Shown here in pieces: positions 53,830 through 60,860 of a stretch of DNA of 64,000 bases; the stretch's first letter is position 1, and each line of letters starts with the position of its first letter. This DNA is from Actinobacteria bacterium UBA6100 (GTDB lineage: Bacteria > Actinomycetota > Coriobacteriia > Anaerosomatales > Anaerosomataceae): NCBI GenBank assembly GCA_002423585.1, contig DIWS01000013.1:186001-250000 (forward strand). The letters run 5' to 3'. Made by a program: the position numbers and the translations under genes. The notes beneath the pieces were generated by a model. That model searched no databases. It was not told where the DNA came from and was given only the letters and a program-made list of their open reading frames with translations.

Positions 53830-54756
53830 ATGAGAACAGAAACGAGCACGGACCCGGTTCGGGCATACCTGCGTGAGATCGGCAGAGTGCCCTTGCTGCG
53901 GGGTCCCGAGGAGGTCGAGCTCGCGAAGCGCATGGAGGCGGGGCTGCTCGCGCAAGAGCGCCTCAACTCCGCCGGCGCGGCGGGCCTCACGCCCGAGGAA
54001 GGCCGGAAGCTCGCCCGCGTGATCGCCGACGGCCATCGCGCGAAGAGCCACCTCGTGCAGGCCAATCTCCGCCTCGTTGTCTCGATCGCGCGGCGGTACG
54101 CCGGCAGCGGTATGCACCTGCTCGACCTCATCCAGGAGGGCAACCTCGGCCTCATCCGCGCCGCCGAGAAGTTCGACCACACGAGGGGCTTCAAGTTCTC
54201 CACGTACGCCACGTGGTGGATCCGCCAGGCCATCACGCGTTCGATCGCCGACCAGGCCCGCACGATCCGCATCCCCGTGCACATGGTGGAGACGATGAAC
54301 CGCCTCTCGCGCACCAGGCGCGAGCTCGTGCACGACCTCGGGCGCGACCCGTCCGTGGAGGAGATCGGCGAGAAGATGGAGCTGTCCGCCGAGCGCGTGC
54401 GCGAGATCATGAAGATGAGCCAGGAGCCCGTGTCGCTTCACGCGCCCATCGGCGAGGAGGGCGACTCCCAGCTTGGCGACTTCATCGAGGATGAAGAGGC
54501 GATCGCGCCCCCGGATGCCGCGAGCTTCAGCCTGTTGCAGGAGCAGCTCGGCATGGTGCTCGATTCGCTCACCGAGCGTGAGCGCAGGGTGATCGAACTC
54601 CGCTTCGGGCTCACCGACGGGCGGCCGCGCACGCTCGAGGAGGTCGGCCAGGAGTTTGGCGTCACGCGCGAGCGCATCCGGCAGATCGAGAGCAAGACGC
54701 TGTGCAAGCTGCGCCACCCGAGCCGCTCGGGTCGGCTCAAGGACTACTTGGAGTAG
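53830..54756 (+). CDS. RpoD-like group 2 sigma-70 factor
   Basis: The 308-residue protein holds sigma regions 1.2, 2, 3 and 4 but no region 1.1 or Lys/Ala/Pro tail, so it is a group 2 (HrdB/SigB-like) sigma factor. It is closely similar to the upstream rpoD over regions 2-4, and identical in some 45-50-base DNA stretches such as the one around STYATWWIRQ. ATG 53830 follows GAGAGGGAG; GTG 53821 is too close to that site. Its 3' end overlaps the convergent HD-GYP gene by 13 bases. A stationary-phase or stress role is inferred. Confidence 0.9.
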   Translation: MRTETSTDPVRAYLREIGRVPLLRGPEEVELAKRMEAGLLAQERLNSAGAAGLTPEEGRKLARVIADGHRAKSHLVQANLRLVVSIARRYAGSGMHLLDLIQEGNLGLIRAAEKFDHTRGFKFSTYATWWIRQAITRSIADQARTIRIPVHMVETMNRLSRTRRELVHDLGRDPSVEEIGEKMELSAERVREIMKMSQEPVSLHAPIGEEGDSQLGDFIEDEEAIAPPDAASFSLLQEQLGMVLDSLTERERRVIELRFGLTDGRPRTLEEVGQEFGVTRERIRQIESKTLCKLRHPSRSGRLKDYLE

Positions 54757-55862
54757 CTCGCGAAAGCCGGCTCGGCCGAGGCCGGCGGGATCTCGAACTT
54801 GTCCTCCTCGAACAGCGCGATCGCCGCGGCCGCCACGTCGGGATCGTAGAGCGTGCCCGCGCCGCCTTCGATCTCGTCGAGTGCGGCGGCGACGCCCACG
54901 GCGGTCTTGTACGGCCGGTGCGAGGACATCGCCTCGATCACATCGGCGACCGCGAGGATGCGCCCGCCGAGCGTGATCGCGTCGCCCTTCAGGCCCGCCG
55001 GATAACCGCTGCCGTCGAGGCGCTCATGATGTTGCACCACGAATTCAGCCACCGGCCAGGGGAAGCGGATGCCCGTCAGGACATCGTGTGCCACCTGCGG
55101 GTGCATCCTGATGATCGCGAACTCGGCCTCGGTGAGCCGGCGCGGCTTGGTGAGGAACTCGGCAGGCACGTACATCTTGCCGATGTCGTGGAGCAGCCCG
55201 GCGATGCGGATGCCCTCGCGGAACTTCGCATCGTGTCCGAGACGGGCGGCTATCGCCACGGCGATCGCTGCGACGCGCTCCTGGTGGCCGGAGGTGTACG
55301 GGTCGCGCGCTTCGGTGAGCTTGGCGATCGCCCGTACGGTGCCGTTCACCATGTCGGTGAGAACGTCGTTGATCTCGTGCAGCTCCGTGAGTTGGTCTTC
55401 GAGCTTGTGGACGAGCCGTGCGTTGTATTCCTTGAGGACGCGCGTCTCGTCCTCCTTCACCGGTCTCTGCGCCGGGACCGTTCCCCTCGACTCGTGCAGA
55501 AGCACCTCGATCTCCTCGATGAGCTCAGACGGCTTCATGGGCTTGCGCAAGAAGCGGTCGGCGCCGAGGCTGAGGGCGAACTTCTCGTCGTCGTCTTCGG
55601 CGTAGTTGGCGGTGTAGAAGACGAAGGGGAGCGTGCTCAGCGTAGGGTCTGCACGCCACTCGCGGCAGAGCTGGTAGCCGTCCATGCGTGGCATGAGGAT
55701 GTCGGTGATGATGAGGTCCGGCGCGTTGTACCGTGCGACCTCGAGCGCCTCCACGCCGTCTTCGGCGGTCAGGACCTCGTGACCGGCGGCTTTGAGCAGC
55801 GTCTGCATGAGATAGCGGCTTGAAGGGTCGTCATCCACGACAACGATCACGGCAACGGACAT
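54744..55862 (-). CDS. Response regulator with HD-GYP output domain
   Basis: The 372-residue protein has a receiver domain (residues ~1-122; acidic DDD, phosphoacceptor Asp in TDILMPRMDGY, Lys in FLRKPMKP), a coiled-coil linker (~140-170) and an HD-GYP domain (HQERV, LLHDIGK, HHERLDGSGYP). HD-GYP domains degrade cyclic-di-GMP, so a phosphorylated receiver probably controls c-di-GMP level. No histidine kinase is adjacent. GAGGAG precedes the ATG. The last codons overlap the sigma gene tail-to-tail. Confidence 0.94.
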   Translation of the reverse strand: MSVAVIVVVDDDPSSRYLMQTLLKAAGHEVLTAEDGVEALEVARYNAPDLIITDILMPRMDGYQLCREWRADPTLSTLPFVFYTANYAEDDDEKFALSLGADRFLRKPMKPSELIEEIEVLLHESRGTVPAQRPVKEDETRVLKEYNARLVHKLEDQLTELHEINDVLTDMVNGTVRAIAKLTEARDPYTSGHQERVAAIAVAIAARLGHDAKFREGIRIAGLLHDIGKMYVPAEFLTKPRRLTEAEFAIIRMHPQVAHDVLTGIRFPWPVAEFVVQHHERLDGSGYPAGLKGDAITLGGRILAVADVIEAMSSHRPYKTAVGVAAALDEIEGGAGTLYDPDVAAAAIALFEEDKFEIPPASAEPAFASYSK

Positions 55863-55958
55863 CGGGGCTCCTCGAAGACGACACAGAACACCGTGTACTT
55901 ACCCCTTTCGGGTCCCGGAATACGTGCGGCGCAACGCGCGCGGGGTGCCGGAGATGCG

Positions 55959-55988
55959 ACGAAGGCCCCACGGATGCGGGGCCTTCGT
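55959..55988 (-). terminator. Terminator downstream of tRNA-Asn
   Basis: An 11-bp perfect stem (55959-55969 with 55978-55988) with an eight-base loop lies ten bases past the 3' CCA of the minus-strand tRNA. Confidence 0.7.
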
Positions 55989-55998
55989 GTGTTCGTTG

Positions 55999-56074
55999 TG
56001 GCTCCTCGGGTAGGACTCGAACCTACAACCCTCCGGTTAACAGCCGGATGCTCTGCCAATTGAGCTACCGAGGA
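55999..56074 (-). tRNA. tRNA-Asn (anticodon GTT)
   Basis: On the minus strand a 76-base tRNA with encoded CCA is seen. The acceptor TCCTCGG pairs with CCGAGGA, the anticodon loop is CTGTTAA with GTT, and the T loop is GTTCGAA. All four arms fold. It lies alone between the HD-GYP regulator and the secreted repeat proteins. Confidence 0.96.
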
Positions 56075-56244
56075 ATATCGGTCGCACCGCAGGTGGCGCG
56101 GATTGCGATTATACGGTTCGCATCGACGGTCCGCAACGGTGAGATGTCTCGATACGGGCCGAGCCTGAGTAGAGGCTCTCGACCGCTGGCACCTGTACTG
56201 CGATGATAGTCACAGGTTGGGCGATGAACGTTGAGGGGGAAGTG

Positions 56245-56859
56245 ATGCGACGAATGACGAGAGCTCGTGCAGTAGCCGCTCTGATCGTCGGTGTGCTTCT
56301 GGCTACCGTCGTGGTGGCTCCGGCGACGGCCTACGCTAAGAGGGCGCCCACCACGACTGTCTACCGCTTCTACAATCAGGGTACGGGTGCGCACTTCTAC
56401 ACCGCTTCGGTGGCCGAGCGTGACATAGTCTTCGCCACATGGCCGACCATCTACACCTACGAGGGGACGGCGTTCTACCTGTACGACTGGTACCTTGAGG
56501 AGGATGTGGTCGACACCGCGGGGGTATCCCCGGTGGACCCCACCACGCCCGTGTACCGCTTCTACAATGTGCGCAACGGCTCGCACTTCTACACCATGTC
56601 GTCGGCGGAGGCCGAGATGGTGATGAGCGCGTACCCGACGACCTTCACGTACGACGGCATCGCCTTTGCGGCGTACACCGGGCCATCGGATGACCTGCCG
56701 CTGATGCCTGTCTATCGCTTCTACCACAAGTACAACGGTTCTCACTTCTACACCATCTCGCCCGAAGAGAAGGCCCTGGTTCAGCTGTACTGCGCGGATA
56801 CGTACCGGTTTGAGGGCGTCGCGTTCTATGCGCTGAGCGCCTACAAGTCATTCAATTAA
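56245..56859 (+). CDS. Small secreted protein of three VYRFYN/HFYT (DUF5648-like) repeats
   Basis: The ~204-residue protein has a signal peptide (hydrophobic ~8-30, ending ATAYA) and three ~50-residue repeats with VYRFYN, G-HFYT-S-E and Y-F-G-AFYA landmarks. There is nothing else in the mature chain. The first ATG with a good site (GAGGGGGA) is 56245; ATG 56203 is upstream. It is paralogous to the next gene and to the N-terminus of the 15-haem cytochrome. Its role is unknown; aromatic-rich surface or carbohydrate-binding repeats are plausible. Confidence 0.8.
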   Translation: MRRMTRARAVAALIVGVLLATVVVAPATAYAKRAPTTTVYRFYNQGTGAHFYTASVAERDIVFATWPTIYTYEGTAFYLYDWYLEEDVVDTAGVSPVDPTTPVYRFYNVRNGSHFYTMSSAEAEMVMSAYPTTFTYDGIAFAAYTGPSDDLPLMPVYRFYHKYNGSHFYTISPEEKALVQLYCADTYRFEGVAFYALSAYKSFN

Positions 56860-56905
56860 GAACTGAGCACGTGGCATGTCGATCGCACTGAACCGAGGAG
56901 GCGCG

Positions 56906-57499
56906 ATGCACAGGGCACGAGTACGAGCGTTCACGTGGATCATCGTAGCGGCCATGCTGGCGGCCGTTCTGGCAGTGGCGGCTCCTGCGTTCGGGCAGGA
57001 GCAGTACGGTGAGGTCGTCGTCTACCGCTTCTACAATCAGCGCACCGGCGCTCACTTCTACACGTCGTCGGCCGCTGAGCGTGACATAGTCACCGCGACA
57101 TGGCCGACCATCTACACCTACGAGGGCCCCGCGTTCTCGATCTTCGAGCCCGGCTGGTTCTCATCGGAGTACGAGCCGGCCCGCGCGTCCGTGCACCGGT
57201 TCTACAACGTGGTGTCCGGCTCGCACTTCTACACCGTCTCATCCGCCGAGGTCGACATAGTGAAGAGCAAGTACCCGACGATCTTCACGTACGACGGTGT
57301 TGGATTCGAGGCGTATGCGGCGGAGAGCGACTACGCGCCGCTCCTGCCGGTGTACCGCTTCTACAACATGAAGAACGGATCGCACTTCTATACGATCTCC
57401 GCTGTGGAGAAGGCGGTCGTCCAGATCCAGCTCCGCGACACGTATCACTACGATGGGATCGCGTTCTACGCGGTTCCGTTTGGCCTGTACGTTCGCTGA
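56906..57499 (+). CDS. Second small secreted protein of VYRFYN/HFYT repeats
   Basis: The 197-residue protein has the same plan as its neighbour: a signal peptide (ending APAFG), then three repeats. Residues such as RDIV-ATWPTIYTYEG are nearly identical in both, so the pair is a tandem duplication. GAGGAGG precedes ATG 56906; a longer frame starts at 56876. The 46 bases between the genes hold no terminator, so they are probably cotranscribed. Confidence 0.8.
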   Translation: MHRARVRAFTWIIVAAMLAAVLAVAAPAFGQEQYGEVVVYRFYNQRTGAHFYTSSAAERDIVTATWPTIYTYEGPAFSIFEPGWFSSEYEPARASVHRFYNVVSGSHFYTVSSAEVDIVKSKYPTIFTYDGVGFEAYAAESDYAPLLPVYRFYNMKNGSHFYTISAVEKAVVQIQLRDTYHYDGIAFYAVPFGLYVR

Positions 57500-57522
57500 G
57501 GCCTATGAGCGAGTGAGTCGCA

Positions 57523-57552
57523 GTGGTGCCGTCCCGGGTGGGGCGGCACCAC
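57523..57552 (+). terminator. Terminator after the repeat-protein pair
   Basis: A stem of about 13 bp (57523-57535 with 57540-57552, one G-U pair) with a GGGT loop, 23 bases after the stop and before the tRNA. Confidence 0.75.
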
Positions 57553-57630
57553 GTGCGTGCGGGGGCGTCCCGCGTGCAGGATGCTGGTATCATGTGCGAG
57601 TTGGCGACAGACGCATCGAGACACCAGCCC

Positions 57631-57705
57631 GGGCCCGTAGCTCAATGGTGGAGCAGGGGACTCATAATCCCTTGGTTGCAGGTTCGAATCCTGCCGGGCC
57701 CACCA
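57631..57705 (+). tRNA. tRNA with CAT anticodon (probably tRNA-Ile2, otherwise Met)
   Basis: A 75-base cloverleaf with encoded CCA: acceptor GGGCCCG with CGGGCCC, anticodon loop CTCATAA, T loop TTCGAAT. The anticodon is CAT. The stem around it and the CTTGGT variable region resemble lysidine-modified tRNA-Ile2, which reads AUA, more than elongator tRNA-Met. TilS dependence would settle the identity. Confidence 0.93.
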
Positions 57706-57717
57706 CATCGCTTCTTC

Positions 57718-57747
57718 GAGAGGTCCCCGTGCACGCGGGGGCCTCTT
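57718..57747 (+). terminator. Terminator after the CAT tRNA
   Basis: A 12-bp stem with two G-U pairs (57718-57729 with 57736-57747) and a six-base loop, 12 bases after the tRNA. The following ~300 bases up to 58053 contain no gene that I can support. Confidence 0.7.
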
Positions 57748-57984
57748 CGTCATCACGTGTTCCGGGCGGAGGAGTTCGCAGATCTGCGACCGGGTGGGGG
57801 AGGTCGTAGTTGCCGAGTTCGCAAGAACGCAAACGCCGCTGTTAGCAGATGTGGGAACCCGGGCGAATGGGTGCCTGGCTCAGTGCGCAACGATGCGAAC
57901 CCCGGGGTCGTGGAACGATACCGATCCGCGGCGGGCGAGAGTGACGCCTGAGAGGTGCGCATCCCCGGTCTCGCGCATGCCCTC

Positions 57985-57993
57985 TGCTAGAAT
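57985..57993 (+). promoter_or_regulatory. Extended -10 promoter element upstream of the amidase gene
   Basis: TGCTAGAAT is an extended -10 element ending 60 bases before the GTG at 58054. No good -35 hexamer is visible, which is common for extended -10 promoters. Confidence 0.4.
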
Positions 57994-58053
57994 GTGCGGC
58001 GTGGACCGGCCACTGCCGGGCCCAGCACCACACAACCCCCCGGGACGTTGCCA

Positions 58054-59163
58054 GTGACCAAGCGAAGCAGACTCGAGCGGATGCAGCGCCTGCGCGGTAA
58101 GCGCAAGCGCGTCTACGTGCTTGTCGCCCTTGGCACGGCGGCGGTACTGCTTGCGGTATCCGGCGGCGCCGCGGTGGTCCTGCACTCTGCGCGTGTTGCC
58201 GAGAGCGCCGCTCCGGCCGTGCCACTCGCCGCCGAGGACACCTCGCAGACGATCCTCGCGAAGGAGTCCACCTCCACCGTGCCGATCGAGGTGCCCGTTC
58301 TCGTGGGCATGCAGCTCGCCGAAGCCACCCACCTGCTCACGGTGGCGGGCTTCGTGGTGGTGCCCGTTGGCACGCCGCCCGGCGAGGCGGCACCGGGAGT
58401 CGTGCTCTCACAGACACCATCTGCGGGCGAGCGGGCAAAGGCCGGCTCGACCGTGGAGCTCGTGTATGCCGATCCCGCGGCCGTGGCTGCGGCCGCGGCG
58501 GGCGCGCTCCTGCCCACCACCGCACCGGCCAACGGCCTGGTGGTCTGCATCGATCCCGGGCACCAGGCATCTGCCAACAACGGCCAGGAGCCGGTGGGGC
58601 CGGGCTCGGCTCAGACCAAGGCGAAGGTCACCGCGGGTGCCACCGGCGTGGTGACCCGCCAGACCGAGCACGCGCTCAACCTGGCGCTGGCGCTCAAGAT
58701 CAAGGAGCGCCTCGAGCGCTACGGCGTCACGGTGGTGATGACGCGCAGCACCGAAGCGGTGGACATCTCCAACGCGCAGCGCGCGCAGGTGGCCAACGAG
58801 GCGGGCGCGGACCTCTTCCTGCGCGTGCACGCCGACTCCAACACCAACGCGGATATCAGCGGCATCTCCACGCTCTACCCGGCCGGCAACGACTGGGTTG
58901 CGCCCATCCGCGCGGAGAGCCTCAAGGCTGCGAGCGTGGTGCACGCCGAGATGATCGCATCGGCCGGGGCGGCCGACCGCGGGGTCAAGGCCCGCTCCGA
59001 CCTCTCCGGCTTCAACTGGTCCACCGTGCCCTCCGTGCTCGTGGAGGTGGGCTTTCTCTCCAACCCCAACGATGACAAGCAGCTCGCCACCGCGGAGTAT
59101 CAGGACCGTCTTGCCGACGGTATCGCCCGCGGCGTGCTCAAGTACCTGGAGGTGACCCCGTAG
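58054..59163 (+). CDS. Secreted N-acetylmuramoyl-L-alanine amidase with PASTA domain
   Basis: The ~369-residue protein has a short cytoplasmic basic start, one TM helix or signal anchor (~23-45), a PASTA domain (~85-146, VPVLVGMQLAEATHLL) and an Amidase_3 domain (~165-368). Zinc and catalytic motifs are VCIDPGHQ, RQTEHALNLALA (Glu), FLRVHADSN (His) and SVLVEVGFLSNPND (Glu). It cleaves the peptide from MurNAc in peptidoglycan. GTG 58054 is preferred over 57994, which falls at the putative promoter. It is followed by the LCP-like gene with one base of overlap. Confidence 0.9.
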   Translation: MTKRSRLERMQRLRGKRKRVYVLVALGTAAVLLAVSGGAAVVLHSARVAESAAPAVPLAAEDTSQTILAKESTSTVPIEVPVLVGMQLAEATHLLTVAGFVVVPVGTPPGEAAPGVVLSQTPSAGERAKAGSTVELVYADPAAVAAAAAGALLPTTAPANGLVVCIDPGHQASANNGQEPVGPGSAQTKAKVTAGATGVVTRQTEHALNLALALKIKERLERYGVTVVMTRSTEAVDISNAQRAQVANEAGADLFLRVHADSNTNADISGISTLYPAGNDWVAPIRAESLKAASVVHAEMIASAGAADRGVKARSDLSGFNWSTVPSVLVEVGFLSNPNDDKQLATAEYQDRLADGIARGVLKYLEVTP

Positions 59164-59870
59164 TGGCGAAGAAGAGCCGGGCGGTCGCGCATCGGCGCAC
59201 CCAGCATCCCGTGATCATCGCCGTGGTCGCGGTGCTCGTGATCGCGGGTGCCGCCGTGCTGCTCAACCGGGCGGGCGTGATCGGTCCCCGGGGTGTGGCC
59301 GCCGAAGATCTGGGCCGCGTGCTGATCGTGGCCGCAAGTCCGGATGAGAACGGCGACGTGATGGGTCAGATCATCATGGTGGCTGACGTTACGAAGAGCC
59401 CGGCCGCACTCGCCGCTGTGAGTCCCGCAACGGAGGTGCGCATCCCGGGCACCACGTACAGCACACTCGGTGACGCCTACGCGTTCGGGGGCGGGGAGGG
59501 GACCGCGCGGGCGCTGGCGCAGATCGAGGGCGGGGAAATGCTGCCATACGTGGCCATCAGCTCGGGTGAACTCGCTGACGCGGTTGCGGCCGCGGGCGGC
59601 ATGCGTGTCACGCTGCCGGCCGCCATGAGCGTCTTCGACGGCCACGACCTGTTCACGTTCAAGGAGGGTCCGCAGACGCTCAGCGCTTCGCGACTGCAGG
59701 CGGTGCTCAAGGGAGCGCCGTATCTTGCCGATGACGAACGGGATGCACTCGATGCGTCACTTGCCGAAGGACTTGCCGGAGTGCTCGCCTCAGAGCCCGG
59801 GACGTTGAGAGATGCTCTGCGCACTGACCTGGGACCGGATGCACTGGCACGTATAGCCGCATCATTGTAG
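59163..59870 (+). CDS. Membrane-anchored LCP-like (LytR-CpsA-Psr related) protein, probably non-catalytic
   Basis: The 235-residue protein has an N-terminal TM helix (~16-36) and an extracytoplasmic domain whose motif order recalls LCP phosphotransferases: a VSPATEVRIPGTTY segment (usually IPRDT), AYAFGGGEGTARAL, a VAISSGELADAVAAAGGM segment, then a LSASRLQAVLKG region. The Arg/Asp residues that bind the polyprenyl-PP substrate in true LCP enzymes are largely absent, so it may be a degenerate or regulatory member. GTG 59163 overlaps the amidase stop by one base. The family assignment is tentative. Confidence 0.6.
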   Translation: MAKKSRAVAHRRTQHPVIIAVVAVLVIAGAAVLLNRAGVIGPRGVAAEDLGRVLIVAASPDENGDVMGQIIMVADVTKSPAALAAVSPATEVRIPGTTYSTLGDAYAFGGGEGTARALAQIEGGEMLPYVAISSGELADAVAAAGGMRVTLPAAMSVFDGHDLFTFKEGPQTLSASRLQAVLKGAPYLADDERDALDASLAEGLAGVLASEPGTLRDALRTDLGPDALARIAASL

Positions 59871-59923
59871 AAGGAAGTTACCAATCAACGTTGCGTGTGT
59901 CAGAGTCGCGATGTAACGTAAGT

Positions 59924-59940
59924 CCCAACAATTGGGTTTT
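59924..59940 (+). terminator. Short hairpin with T-run after the LCP-like gene
   Basis: A five-base-pair stem CCCAA/TTGGG with a three-base loop followed by TTTT. It is short but has the best T-run in the window. Confidence 0.45.
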
Positions 59941-59997
59941 CCAGCTCTTGCCGCGTCCCCACCGGGACGCTGAGGTGTGTCAGAAGGAAGAGGATCG

Positions 59998-60750
59998 ATG
60001 GGGGACGGGCTTCATACCACAGACGAGGTGAAGAAGAGCCGCAGAGGGCTCATCGGAGCTCTCGTTGCGCTGGCGATCGTTGCCGGCGCCACCAGCCTGG
60101 CATACCTCACCGAGTTTGGTCCCTTCGCGCCGGAAGAGCCCGAGGTGGCTGAGACCACGCCTGCAAAGTCCGAAGAAGCCGAGGAGACCACCGAGGAGGA
60201 AGCCACCGAGGTGGCCAACCCCGTTGATGTCCCCCTGCCGCCCGCGGATGCCCAGGAAGGCATGTACTGGGAGCAGGTTGCGAGCGCCGAGCGCATCGCC
60301 GAAATCGTGAACAACGAGGTCTCCGCGCTCAAGCTCAGCCAGGTGTCCACCAACGGTGACAAGGCCGACATCCGCGTGCAGGCCACGTACCGGGACGGGT
60401 CGAGCCTGGGCGGCTGGCTGCTTCTGCGCCAGTACGAGGGCGCGTGGTACTTCGCATCCATCACCGGTGACGGCGGCTCCACCGCGGTCATCGACCTGGG
60501 CGATGCCGATCCGGACATCGTGAAGGCGATCGTGGAGCAGCAGGCGGCCAACCAGGACGTGTACGCGGCGATCCTCGACGGCACCTACGACACCATCGCC
60601 ATCACCCGCGTGACATCCGGTTCCGGCACCGCCATGGCCGATATCGAGCTCTCCAAGAACGGCGGCGTGCCCAGAAAGGCGCAGATCTCGTTCATCAACA
60701 CCGACAACGGCGCCGGTACGCAGTGGTTCATCACATCGTTCTCCCAGTAG
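59998..60750 (+). CDS. Membrane-anchored secreted protein of unknown function
   Basis: The 250-residue protein has one TM helix (~18-38), a strongly acidic linker of Glu, Thr and Pro (~45-75) and a C-terminal domain of ~170 residues with beta-rich segments (YRDGSSLGGWLLLRQYEGAW). It ends WFITSFSQ and resembles the small NTF2-like domains on other anchored proteins here. No catalytic residues are obvious. AGAAGGAAGAGG precedes ATG 59998. It sits just before the exopolysaccharide kinase gene. Confidence 0.65.
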   Translation: MGDGLHTTDEVKKSRRGLIGALVALAIVAGATSLAYLTEFGPFAPEEPEVAETTPAKSEEAEETTEEEATEVANPVDVPLPPADAQEGMYWEQVASAERIAEIVNNEVSALKLSQVSTNGDKADIRVQATYRDGSSLGGWLLLRQYEGAWYFASITGDGGSTAVIDLGDADPDIVKAIVEQQAANQDVYAAILDGTYDTIAITRVTSGSGTAMADIELSKNGGVPRKAQISFINTDNGAGTQWFITSFSQ

Positions 60751-60782
60751 CCCTTCCCCCAAGTTCGGGCTACTCGCACTAC

Positions 60783-60813
60783 CGGCCGTACACTGCCCCT
60801 CGGTGTGCGGCCG
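60783..60813 (+). terminator. Hairpin before the tyrosine-kinase gene
   Basis: An 11-bp stem with one T-G pair (60783-60793 with 60803-60813) and a nine-base loop. TAAGAT at 60821-60826 may be the -10 of the next gene. Confidence 0.6.
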
Positions 60814-60860
60814 AACCATGTAAGATGAACGGCAACGTCCGAGTCGTCGAAGGAACCTGA

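Noticed and set aside
51930..54410. 826-codon minus-strand open frame opposite rpoD and the second sigma gene
   Set aside because: The coding strand has two clear sigma factors. The opposite frame is Gly/Leu/Arg-rich and has no family features.
57794..58057. 87-codon open frame between the tRNA and amidase gene
   Set aside because: No ribosome site and random-like composition; it runs across the probable promoter of the amidase.
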